Below, one piece after another: positions 26,871 through 33,976 of a stretch of 64,000 bases of DNA. The DNA is from Mycobacterium sp. 852002-10029_SCH5224772 (GTDB taxonomy: Bacteria; Actinomycetota; Actinomycetes; Mycobacteriales; Mycobacteriaceae). Both the position numbers and the translations under genes were made by a program. The notes beneath the pieces were generated by a model, which had not been told where the DNA came from, made no database searches, and saw only the letters and a list, made by a program, of their open reading frames with translations. Position 1 is the first letter of the stretch. Every line of letters begins with the position of its first letter. Where the stretch lies: positions 1-64,000 of the forward strand of contig NZ_LZHT01000046.1 in assembly GCF_001667315.1 (NCBI RefSeq). Direction: 5' to 3'.

Positions 26871-26894
26871 CAATCTCTAAAAAATTAGAGATTG
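26871..26894. promoter_or_regulatory. AT-rich palindrome upstream of lipase gene
   Basis: CAATCTCTAA-AAAA-TTAGAGATTG, ten perfect pairs around four A. It ends 28 bases before the -10-like TACCGT of the lipase promoter, which suits an activator or repressor site. There is no U-tract and the stem is AT-rich, so a terminator for the deacetylase gene is less likely. Confidence 0.5.
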
Positions 26895-26921
26895 CTCTTC
26901 CACTGGCGGGCGGCCCATTGT

Positions 26922-26927
26922 TACCGT
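26922..26927 (+). promoter_or_regulatory. -10 element TACCGT, leaderless promoter of lipase
   Basis: TACCGT ends six bases before ATG 26934 and no ribosome binding site is present. The same TACCGT-N6-ATG arrangement occurs at 61256. Confidence 0.45.
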
Positions 26928-26933
26928 TCCGTA

Positions 26934-28223
26934 ATGCATCGGGCCGGGGGAGTTTTCGCAGTACTGCTGATAACTGCTTCGGCACTGTTGGGAGCCGGAT
27001 TCGCGCGAGCTGACGGCGGGGACGAACCGCAGTACGTCGACTTTTACACGGCGCCGGAACCGCTGCCGCCCGGGCAGCCCGGCGACCTGATCAGGACCGA
27101 GCCGTCGCGGCTGGTGCTGGAACCGTCGGGCCAGCTGGGCGCGATCCTGGCGACCGGTACGCGAATCATGTACCGCAGCACCGACACCCGGGGTAACCCG
27201 ATCGCGGTGACCGGCACCTATTTCGAGCCCTACAACGACTGGCCGGGCGGTGGGCCGCGCCCGTTGATCAGTTACGCACCCGGCACCCAGGGCCAGGGCA
27301 ATCAGTGCGCGCCGTCGCGAATGTTCAACCAGGGCATCCACTATTCGGGTGGCTGGGACATCATGTTCAACTACGAGGAGCTGTTCGTCGCCACCATGGT
27401 CGCCCGTGGTTTCGCCATCGTGATGACCGACTACGAGGGCCTGGGCACCACGTCGATGCACACGTATGTGGGCCGGGTGGCAGAGGGACAGGCCGTCCTC
27501 GATGCCGCCCGCGCCGCCATGCGGCTGCCCGGCACGTCGCTGGATCCACACGGGCCCGTGGCGTTTTGGGGCTATTCGCAGGGCGGCGGCGCGACGGCGT
27601 CGGCGGCCGAACTCGCCTCGCACTATGCCCCCGAGTTGCATATCGTAGGCACCTACGCCGGGGCGCCGCCCGCCAACCTCAAGGAACTCCTGCCCTACGC
27701 GGACGGCAGCGTGCTGGTCGGCGTCGTCGGATACGCGCTCAACAGCGTGATGGCCGCCTACCCGGAATTCGCCGACACCATCCGCTCCAAGATGACCCCG
27801 CGCGGGCTGGCGATGCTGGAATCGGTATCGCGTCAGTGCGTCGGTCAGACCCTGCTGGACTTCATGTTTCGCCACATCCAGCCCTACTTCACCGAGGACA
27901 TCGACCAATTGGTCAACAAGGAGCCGTTCAGCAGCCTGTTCGAGGCGCAGCGGATCGGGCGCTACAAGCCCAACGCGCCGGTGCTGATCAACAGCAACCG
28001 ATACGACCCGCTGGTGCCGTGGACCGCGGCCAACCAACTCGGACGCGACTGGTGCGCCCAGGACGCCGACGTCGAATTCCGCTCCAATGAAGAGCCGCCC
28101 TTTCTCAACAAGCTCATCATCAACCACGCCCTGCCCATGCTGGTCGACGGCGAACCGGCCATGCAGTGGATAGCGGCCCGCTTCAATGGGGAGCCCACCG
28201 CACCGAACTGCGGCCAGTTCTAG
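26934..28223 (+). CDS. secreted lipase (LIP family, alpha/beta hydrolase)
   Basis: A 429-residue protein with a Sec signal peptide (about 1-27, MHRAGGVFAVLLITASALLGAGFARA). The mature part is the secretory lipase domain: GYSQGG with Ser215 as nucleophile, a later Asp (NRYDPLVPW) and a C-terminal His (NHALPML). Cys pairs may form disulfides. It should hydrolyse esters of lipids outside the membrane. The ATG at 26934 is preferred over a TTG at 26892 because it begins the signal peptide and sits at the promoter. A TetR-like gene follows in the same frame after the TAG. Confidence 0.9.
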   Translation: MHRAGGVFAVLLITASALLGAGFARADGGDEPQYVDFYTAPEPLPPGQPGDLIRTEPSRLVLEPSGQLGAILATGTRIMYRSTDTRGNPIAVTGTYFEPYNDWPGGGPRPLISYAPGTQGQGNQCAPSRMFNQGIHYSGGWDIMFNYEELFVATMVARGFAIVMTDYEGLGTTSMHTYVGRVAEGQAVLDAARAAMRLPGTSLDPHGPVAFWGYSQGGGATASAAELASHYAPELHIVGTYAGAPPANLKELLPYADGSVLVGVVGYALNSVMAAYPEFADTIRSKMTPRGLAMLESVSRQCVGQTLLDFMFRHIQPYFTEDIDQLVNKEPFSSLFEAQRIGRYKPNAPVLINSNRYDPLVPWTAANQLGRDWCAQDADVEFRSNEEPPFLNKLIINHALPMLVDGEPAMQWIAARFNGEPTAPNCGQF

Positions 28224-28250
28224 AGCGCGGCCAAGGTTGGCGCCGATAAA

Positions 28251-28883
28251 CTGGGGCGCATCGCTGCACGCAGAAAGCACAACGCGCCCGAGCGGCGCCG
28301 CCAACTCGCCGACGCCGCGATCCAATTGCTGGGCAGCAACGGGGTGCACGGTGTCAGTCACCCGAAAGTCGACGACCACGCCGGCGTGCCGGCCGGGACC
28401 ACCTCGTTCTACTTCAGGACCCGCAAGGCGCTGGTGCACGCCATGGCCGCCCGGCTTGCCGAACTCGACGTCGCCGATTTTTCGATGATGGCCGAGCTGG
28501 CCGAGAATCACGCCACCCAGTTCACCGGCACCGCGGGTCTGGCCCGCATCGTCATGTACGTGAACAGCGAACCCTGGCTGACTCGCGCCAAGGCCCGCTA
28601 CGAGCTGGCGCTGCTGGCCGGCCGGGACCCGGAACTGGCTGCGGCCCTTAGCGAGTCGGCGGACAGGCTCTACGCCCTGGCCCGCGACGTCGTCACCCAA
28701 TGGCACCCCGAGGGCAGCGCACCGGAACCGGCCTTGGTCGACGACCAGGCGATCGCCACCCTGGCATTCATCAACGGCATCATGCTGACCTTCGTCGCCG
28801 GCCAGCCGGCCGTCGACGATCCCGAACGCCTCGACCGGCTCATCCAGGGCGTCATCGCGGGCGTCGCTGGAGTTCGCGACTGA
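28251..28883 (+). CDS. TetR family transcriptional regulator without a standard start codon
   Basis: The protein is a clear TetR: RKHNAPERRRQLADAAIQLL (first helix), then HPKVDDHAGVPAGTTSFYF (helix-turn-helix) and a ligand domain. A TTG at 28326 would delete helix 1, so the start must lie upstream, but between the lipase TAG (28221) and 28326 there is no in-frame ATG, GTG or TTG. The only weak options are CTG 28251 (used here, 210 residues) and ATC 28260. The frame is the same as that of the lipase with no further stop. It may be translated from a rare start or have lost its start. The palindrome at 26871 could be its site. Confidence 0.7.
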   Translation: MGRIAARRKHNAPERRRQLADAAIQLLGSNGVHGVSHPKVDDHAGVPAGTTSFYFRTRKALVHAMAARLAELDVADFSMMAELAENHATQFTGTAGLARIVMYVNSEPWLTRAKARYELALLAGRDPELAAALSESADRLYALARDVVTQWHPEGSAPEPALVDDQAIATLAFINGIMLTFVAGQPAVDDPERLDRLIQGVIAGVAGVRD

Positions 28884-28891
28884 ACCCCCCG

Positions 28892-29500
28892 TCAGCGCGC
28901 GTCGAACATCCCGTCGATCAGCCGATGCAGCACCTGGCGGGTCTCCCGGCGACTGCGGTCGGGGTCATCGGCGGTGGCGATGACCATGGCCGCCTCGTCG
29001 AGCGCGCCGATCAACACGTGCGCCAGCGGCCGCACCGGCTGCTCGACCAACTCGCCGGCCCGGATCGCCTCGGTGAGCAGCTGCTCGGTCATTCCCAGGC
29101 TGTACCGCTGGGCGACATCGCGAAATCCCGCCCAGCCCAGCACGCTCGGCGCGTCCAACAAGACCAGTTGCCGCACTTCGGGATCGGCGGAGACCTCGAG
29201 CCACGCGTCGACCGCGGCCCGGATCGCGGCCGTTGGCGTCGCCGCCCCCGATTCGGCCACCACCATGGCCATCCGCGCCATCACATCTTGCTCGACGGCC
29301 TCGACAACCTCACGGAATAGCGTTGCCTTGTCAGCGAATTGGTGATACATCGCGCCCCGGGTGACCCCGGCGGCCGCGGCGATCTCGGGCGTACCCACCT
29401 CCGCGTATCCGCGCAGCCCCCAGAGTTTGCGGGCAGCCGCGATCAGCGCGTCGCGGGTTGCCGCGGAGCGCTCTTCCTGGGTGCGTCTCTTGCTTTCCAT
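28892..29500 (-). CDS. TetR family transcriptional regulator
   Basis: A 202-residue repressor: helix-turn-helix GTPEIAAAAGVTRGAMYHQFADKATLF at about 36-62 and a typical C-terminal domain. It is divergent from the alpha/beta hydrolase gene, and three alternating half-sites at 29506-29543 fill the gap between them, so it very likely represses both that gene and itself. Convergent with the TetR gene ending at 28883. Confidence 0.92.
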   Translation of the reverse strand: MESKRRTQEERSAATRDALIAAARKLWGLRGYAEVGTPEIAAAAGVTRGAMYHQFADKATLFREVVEAVEQDVMARMAMVVAESGAATPTAAIRAAVDAWLEVSADPEVRQLVLLDAPSVLGWAGFRDVAQRYSLGMTEQLLTEAIRAGELVEQPVRPLAHVLIGALDEAAMVIATADDPDRSRRETRQVLHRLIDGMFDAR

Positions 29501-29505
29501 ACAAC

Positions 29506-29543
29506 CTGTTGGTAACTTACGAACAGACAGCCTGTTTGTAAGT
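29506..29543. promoter_or_regulatory. compound TetR operator (three alternating half-sites)
   Basis: Half-sites CTGTTGGTAA (29506-29515), TTACGAACAG (29517-29526) and CTGTTTGTAAG (29532-29542) alternate in orientation. The first two form a palindrome with a one-base centre; the last two form ACTTACGAACAG-N5-CTGTTTGTAAGT with 11 of 12 matching pairs. The cluster begins six bases from the tetR start. Confidence 0.7.
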
Positions 29544-29567
29544 GTATCTCTGACTAGGAGCCCTCAC

Positions 29568-30398
29568 ATGCCGACGATCGACATTAGTGCCGGAACAATC
29601 CATTACGAAGCAACCGGACCCGAGAACGGCCGGCCCGTCGTCTTCGTGCACGGGTACATGATGGGCGGCCAGCTGTGGCGCCAGGTCAGCGAACGCCTCG
29701 CCGGTCGCGGCCTGCGTTGCATCGCCCCGACCTGGCCGCTGGGCGCGCACCCGGAACCGCTGCGTCGCGGCGCCGACCGCACCATCACCGGGGTCGCCGG
29801 CATGGTGGCCGAGGCGCTCGCCGCGCTCGACCTGCAGGACGTGGTGCTGGTCGGCAACGACACCGGTGGCGTCGTCACCCAGCTGGTGGCCGTACACCAT
29901 CGCGAGCGGCTGGGCGCGCTGGTCCTCACGAGTTGCGATGCGTTCGAACACTTTCCGCCACCCATCCTCAAACCGGTGATTCTGGCGGCCAAGTCGAAGA
30001 CGACGTTCCGGGCCGTCGCCCAGGCCATGCGGGCACCGGCCGTACGCAAGCGCGCATTCGATGGCCTGGCGCATACCAACATCGACGATCTCACCGAGCT
30101 CTGGGTGCGCCCGGCACTCTCGCTGCCGGCAGTCGCCGAAGACCTGCGCCAGTTCACGCTGTCGATGCGCACCGAGGTGACGACGACGGTGGCGACCCGG
30201 CTCTACGACTTCGACAAGCCGGCCCTCATCGCATGGTCAGCCGACGATGTGTTCTTCGAGCAGGAGGACGGGGCCCGGCTGGCCGCGACCATTCCCGACG
30301 CCCGCCTCGAGGTGATTGCGGGGGCGCGGACGTTCTCCATGGTCGATCAGCCCGACCGGCTCGCCGATCTGCTGTCGACGGTGGCGGTACGCACCTAG
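29568..30398 (+). CDS. alpha/beta-fold hydrolase with Asp in nucleophile elbow
   Basis: A 276-residue alpha/beta hydrolase. The oxyanion strand FVHGY is at 26-30 and the nucleophile elbow is GNDTGG with Asp98 in place of Ser, as in haloalkane or fluoroacetate dehalogenases. At the usual catalytic His position near the C-terminus the sequence reads GARTFSMVDQPD, with Thr instead of His, so classical dehalogenase chemistry is doubtful. The start at 29568 has AGGAG seven bases upstream and follows the operator cluster. It is controlled by the divergent TetR. Other members of this mycobacterial group also seem to share the RTF sequence. Confidence 0.88.
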   Translation: MPTIDISAGTIHYEATGPENGRPVVFVHGYMMGGQLWRQVSERLAGRGLRCIAPTWPLGAHPEPLRRGADRTITGVAGMVAEALAALDLQDVVLVGNDTGGVVTQLVAVHHRERLGALVLTSCDAFEHFPPPILKPVILAAKSKTTFRAVAQAMRAPAVRKRAFDGLAHTNIDDLTELWVRPALSLPAVAEDLRQFTLSMRTEVTTTVATRLYDFDKPALIAWSADDVFFEQEDGARLAATIPDARLEVIAGARTFSMVDQPDRLADLLSTVAVRT

Positions 30399-30410
30399 CG
30401 CGTTCTGCTT

Positions 30411-30470
30411 CGCGACAGTAACGCCACGGCGGAAATTCGAGCGATATTTCGCCGTGGCGTTACGCTCGCG
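30411..30470. repeat. long imperfect inverted repeat (hairpin) between hydrolase and SDR
   Basis: GTAACGCCACGGCG (30418-30431) pairs perfectly with CGCCGTGGCGTTAC (30450-30463). The stem continues inward with AAAT / ATTT around a single extra G and outward with CGCGA / TCGCG, giving about 23 pairs. It ends three bases before the SDR ATG, which has no ribosome binding site. It may be a terminator or a dispersed palindromic element. Confidence 0.65.
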
Positions 30471-30473
30471 GGC

Positions 30474-31235
30474 ATGGAAAACGCACTGCTCGGCCGGCGG
30501 ATCCTGGTGACCGGCGCCGCCACCGGCATCGGAGCGGCGGCCGTGCAAGTCCTCACCGACGCGGGCGCCGAGGTCGCCGCCACCTATCACCAGACACCGC
30601 CGCCACAGGGCCTGGCGGCCAGCTGGCTGCAGTGCGACGTGCGCGACGCCGACGCCGTGTCCGCGATGGTGACCGACGCGGCGCAACGCCTGGGCGGGCT
30701 CGACGTTCTGGTAAACGCCGCGGGACTCTGGCAGGCGGGAATTCCCGGCTACATCAGCGCCGACGAGGTCTCGTTTCTGTTGGACACCAACGTCAAGGCG
30801 ACCATCCTCACCAATCAGGCCGCCTACGCCGTCATGAAGGAGCAAGACCCCAAGGGCGGACGGATCATCAACTTCGGCTCTTCGGAAGCCGTTATGGGCA
30901 GCCCGATTTCGGCTGTTTACGCGGCGACCAAGGGCGCGGTGCAGGCGTGGACGCGGTCGGCCGCCAAAGCCTGGGCCGCCGACAATGTCACCGTCAACTC
31001 CCTTGCCCCGGCGGTGCAGACGCCGGGCGCGGACCGGCTGCGGGACTTCCTCGGCCCGGAGGCCGCCGCGCTGATCGATCAGCAGATGAAGATGATGATC
31101 CCGCTGGGCGGGACGCTGGGCGAGCCCGCCCGCGACCTCGGGCCGATGCTGGTGTTTCTGGCCGGACCCGGCTCGGGCTTCATCACCGGGCAACTGCTGG
31201 CGGTGGACGGCGGCCTGATGATGGTCGGCGGATAG
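30474..31235 (+). CDS. SDR family oxidoreductase
   Basis: A 253-residue FabG-like SDR: TGAATGIG at 13-20, NAAG at 81-84, Ser136/137 and YAATK (Tyr149, Lys153), ending in FITGQLLAVDGGLMMVGG. The C-terminal DGG signature is typical for acyl or keto-ester reductases. It is 76 bases from the hydrolase and separated from it by the hairpin. The 5' region is the right arm of that hairpin, so its translation may depend on RNA folding. Confidence 0.9.
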   Translation: MENALLGRRILVTGAATGIGAAAVQVLTDAGAEVAATYHQTPPPQGLAASWLQCDVRDADAVSAMVTDAAQRLGGLDVLVNAAGLWQAGIPGYISADEVSFLLDTNVKATILTNQAAYAVMKEQDPKGGRIINFGSSEAVMGSPISAVYAATKGAVQAWTRSAAKAWAADNVTVNSLAPAVQTPGADRLRDFLGPEAAALIDQQMKMMIPLGGTLGEPARDLGPMLVFLAGPGSGFITGQLLAVDGGLMMVGG

Positions 31236-31268
31236 GCGGCACGCCGACCTCCGCGCGACCGCTACTAT

Positions 31269-31287
31269 AAGACGGACCGTCTCGTCT
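31269..31287. promoter_or_regulatory. operator copy 1, AAGACGGACCGTCTCGTCT
   Basis: This 19-base sequence is identical to 44398-44416. Its core AGACGG-A-CCGTCT is a perfect palindrome. It lies 35 bases before the fadD1-like start. The TetR gene at 44483 is the best candidate for its ligand protein, as it has the other copy at its own promoter. Confidence 0.7.
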
Positions 31288-31321
31288 CGTAGGACAGGCA
31301 TAGTGAGGGTGAATCGGACCG

Positions 31322-32956
31322 ATGGCTGACGACACGATTCAAGCGCTGCTGCGCAAGCGCTTATCCGATCCGTCGATCGCGGTGAAATACGGTGACGCGC
31401 AATGGAGTTGGCGCCAGTACCTGGAGGGATCTACGGCGCGGGCCGCGGCACTGTTGGCCGCCGCCGATCCGGACCGGCCGGCGCACATCGGCGCCCTGCT
31501 GGGAAACACACCCGAGATGTTGAGCCAGATGGCGGCGGCCGGGCTCGGCGGCTACGTCCTGTGCGGCCTGAACACCACGCGGCGCGGTGAGGCGCTGGCC
31601 GCCGACATCCGCCGCGCCGACTGCCAGTTCGTGGTGACCGACGTCGAACACCGGCCGCTGCTGGACGGTTTGGACCTTGCCGACACGCAAATCCTCGACA
31701 CCTCGACGCCGCACTGGGCCGAGTTCATCGACGGCACCGGGGAGCTGACGCCTCATCGCCAGGTCACCGCGATGGATCCCTTCATGATGATCTTCACCTC
31801 GGGGACCAGCGGAAATCCCAAGGCGGTGCAGGTATCCCACTTCATGGCCGCGGTCGCCGGGCTCAGCCTGGCCGAGCGATTCACCCTCACCGACCGCGAC
31901 ACCTGTTACGTGTCGATGCCGCTGTTTCACTCCAACGCGGTGGTCGCGGGATGGGCGCCCGCGGTGTGCTCGGGTGCGGCGATCGTGCCGGCGAAATTCT
32001 CGGCGAGCAACTTCCTCGACGACATCCGCCGCCACGGCGCGACCTACATGAACTACGTCGGAAAGCCGCTGGCCTACATCCTGGCCACCGCCGAACGCCA
32101 CGACGACGCCGACAATCCGCTGCGGGTCGCGTTCGGCAACGAGGCCAACGACAAGGACATCGAGGAGTTCGGGCGCCGCTTCGGCGTGCAGGTCGAGGAC
32201 GGCTTCGGGTCGACCGAGAACGCCGTCATCGTGATCCGCGAACCCGGCACGCCGAAGGGCTCGATCGGCCGCGGGGCCGACGGGGTGGCGATCTACAACA
32301 GCGAAACCGTCACCGAATGCGCGGTCGCACGGTTCGACGCCGACGGGGCCCTCGTCAACGCCGACGAAGCGGTGGGCGAGTTGGTGAACACGGCGGGCTC
32401 AGGCTTTTTCACCGGCTACTACAACGACCCGGACGCCAACGCCGAGCGCATGCGCCACGGCATGTACTGGTCCGGTGACCTGGCCTACCGCGACGCCGAC
32501 GGCTGGATTTACCTGGCCGGCCGCACCGCCGACTGGATGCGGGTCGACGGCGAGAACCTGGCCGCCGCCCCCATCGAGCGAATCCTGTTGCGCCACAGCG
32601 CGATCAACCGGGTCGCGATTTATGCCGTCGCGGACGGTCATGTCGGCGATCAGGTGATGGCGGCGATCGTGCTCAACGACGGCCACACCCTCGCACCCGC
32701 CGAATTCGAGTCATTCCTGGACGCGCAGCCCGACCTGTCTCCCAAGGCCCGCCCGCGCTACGTGCGCATCGCGACCGACCTGCCCAGCACCGCCACGCAC
32801 AAGGTGCTCAAACGCCAGTTGATCGCCGAGGGAACCTCGGTCGGTGCGGGAGAAGTGTTGTGGGAGCGGGAATCCCGGGGAACGGCGTATAGCGCTAGCC
32901 AGGGCTCCGGGGCGTCCGACGGCGAATCTGCCCCTTCGATCGTGACACCCGTTTGA
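31322..32956 (+). CDS. fadD1: acyl-CoA synthetase, FadD1-like
   Basis: A 544-residue ANL-superfamily ligase. The P-loop-like A3 motif MIFTSGTSGNPKAV is at 156-169, GFGSTE (A5) at about 294-299, YWSGDLAYRDADGW (A7) and GRTADWMRVDGENL (A8) follow, and a late Lys in TATHKVLKRQL is the adenylation Lys. It converts a carboxylic acid to its CoA ester via an acyl-AMP. The overall sequence matches what I recall of mycobacterial FadD1, close kin of steroid-acid ligase FadD17. The start follows the operator at 31269-31287. The 3' end overlaps the convergent PadR gene by 62 bases. Confidence 0.88.
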   Translation: MADDTIQALLRKRLSDPSIAVKYGDAQWSWRQYLEGSTARAAALLAAADPDRPAHIGALLGNTPEMLSQMAAAGLGGYVLCGLNTTRRGEALAADIRRADCQFVVTDVEHRPLLDGLDLADTQILDTSTPHWAEFIDGTGELTPHRQVTAMDPFMMIFTSGTSGNPKAVQVSHFMAAVAGLSLAERFTLTDRDTCYVSMPLFHSNAVVAGWAPAVCSGAAIVPAKFSASNFLDDIRRHGATYMNYVGKPLAYILATAERHDDADNPLRVAFGNEANDKDIEEFGRRFGVQVEDGFGSTENAVIVIREPGTPKGSIGRGADGVAIYNSETVTECAVARFDADGALVNADEAVGELVNTAGSGFFTGYYNDPDANAERMRHGMYWSGDLAYRDADGWIYLAGRTADWMRVDGENLAAAPIERILLRHSAINRVAIYAVADGHVGDQVMAAIVLNDGHTLAPAEFESFLDAQPDLSPKARPRYVRIATDLPSTATHKVLKRQLIAEGTSVGAGEVLWERESRGTAYSASQGSGASDGESAPSIVTPV

Positions 32957-33545
32957 CGGGGTCGCGACTTGTGCCGCCGGCGATCTCGTCGCGCAGCTGC
33001 GAGATGTTGGAGATCTCCGCGTACAGGCCGCGGATCGCGTAGTCCAGAACGGCGAAGGAGTACCGCTGGTCCGGATCTTCGGTGATGCCGAGTTCGTGGG
33101 ATCGCTGGCGCGACCACAGCGCCTCGTCGAGCCGGGCCCGCGTCGCGTCGAGATGGCGGTCCAGGGTGTCCAGGACGTGTTCGGGATCCTCGCCACGGGC
33201 CAGCCAGGTTTTGAGGATGACCGGGTGCTTGATCACCACCTGGTCCTGCCCCGGGAAGTGCTGCACCCAGCGGCGCAACGCGTCGAGCCCGGCCTCGGTG
33301 GTTTCGTAGAGGGTGATGGCGCGTTTGCCGGATTGGGCGCCGGTCTCGCTGACCATGCCCCGGGCCAGCAGCCGGGTCAGTTCGCGCCGCACGTGGCTGA
33401 CCGACGGGGACCAGTAGAAGTGGCCGACCGACAGTTCGGCGCGCATCTTGATCTCACCGGCGGTGAGTTGCTCGTCGTTGGCCGCCAGCACGCCCAGGAC
33501 CAGGTAGGCGGTGACCGGAAGTCCGTTGCTGGTCCGGGGACTCAC
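32895..33545 (-). CDS. PadR family transcriptional regulator
   Basis: A 216-residue regulator: a winged helix at the N-terminus (GLPVTAYLVLGVLAANDEQLTAGEI, then VRRELTRLLARGMVSETG) and a C-terminal Vir-type helical domain for dimerisation. The GTG start at 33545 overlaps the stop of the DUF35 gene (GTGA), making it the last gene of the amidohydrolase operon. PadR proteins usually sense phenolic or other small molecules and often repress the operon they sit in. Confidence 0.88.
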   Translation of the reverse strand: MSPRTSNGLPVTAYLVLGVLAANDEQLTAGEIKMRAELSVGHFYWSPSVSHVRRELTRLLARGMVSETGAQSGKRAITLYETTEAGLDALRRWVQHFPGQDQVVIKHPVILKTWLARGEDPEHVLDTLDRHLDATRARLDEALWSRQRSHELGITEDPDQRYSFAVLDYAIRGLYAEISNISQLRDEIAGGTSRDPVKRVSRSKGQIRRRTPRSPG

Positions 33546-33976
33546 GAACTGTCGGTCCCTTCCGCGGTGAAGTACGGAAGCGTCACGTCGGCGCCGACGT
33601 CGTGGAATTGCACCTGCACGCGCAGGCCGACCTCAATGTCCTCCGGGGGCACGCCGACGACATTGGTCAGCATCTGATAGCCCTCGTCGAGCGTGATGAT
33701 CGCCGGCGCATAGGGCGGTTCGAACTCCGCCGTCACCGGCCGGTAGACCACGGTCCAGCTGTAGATCTCGCCGCGGCCGCTGCCCTGCCGCCAGTCGAGG
33801 TCGTCCGAAAGGCATTGGCGGCAATGCTCGGTCGGGGGAAAGTTCGCCAGGCCGCACGCCGCGCAACGCTGGTAGCGCAGCTGTTTCGACCGGCAGCCGT
33901 CCCAAAACGGCACGCTGACATGGCTGCTCGCGTGCGGGACGGGGCCGGTTTGGGGCCGCAATGGATCAGAGGTCAC
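33542..33976 (-). CDS. DUF35 / Zn-ribbon OB-fold protein (ChsH2-type partner)
   Basis: A 144-residue protein with an N-terminal zinc ribbon and a C-terminal OB fold. The ribbon cysteines Cys38, Cys41, Cys52 and Cys55 (CAAC, then CRQC) are intact. DUF35 proteins are partners of thiolase-fold enzymes; the C-terminal domain of ChsH2 binds Ltp2 for steroid side-chain retro-aldol cleavage. Its GTG start overlaps the stop of the thiolase-fold gene (GTGA), consistent with a stoichiometric complex. PadR follows, also overlapping. Confidence 0.9.
   Translation of the reverse strand: MTSDPLRPQTGPVPHASSHVSVPFWDGCRSKQLRYQRCAACGLANFPPTEHCRQCLSDDLDWRQGSGRGEIYSWTVVYRPVTAEFEPPYAPAIITLDEGYQMLTNVVGVPPEDIEVGLRVQVQFHDVGADVTLPYFTAEGTDSS

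Noticed and set aside
26871..26894. Intrinsic terminator of the deacetylase gene
   Set aside because: AT-rich stem with no U-tract on either strand; position near the lipase promoter fits an operator better.
26877..28706. 609-codon minus-strand open frame
   Set aside because: Antisense shadow of the lipase and TetR genes; low-complexity Arg/Gly/Val-rich product with no domain, while the plus strand has a signal peptide and catalytic motifs.
31269..31287. KstR or KstR2 cholesterol-regulator site
   Set aside because: The core AGACGG-A-CCGTCT does not match the known KstR (AAC-N2/3-GTT type) or KstR2 (CAAG-N2-CTTG type) patterns.
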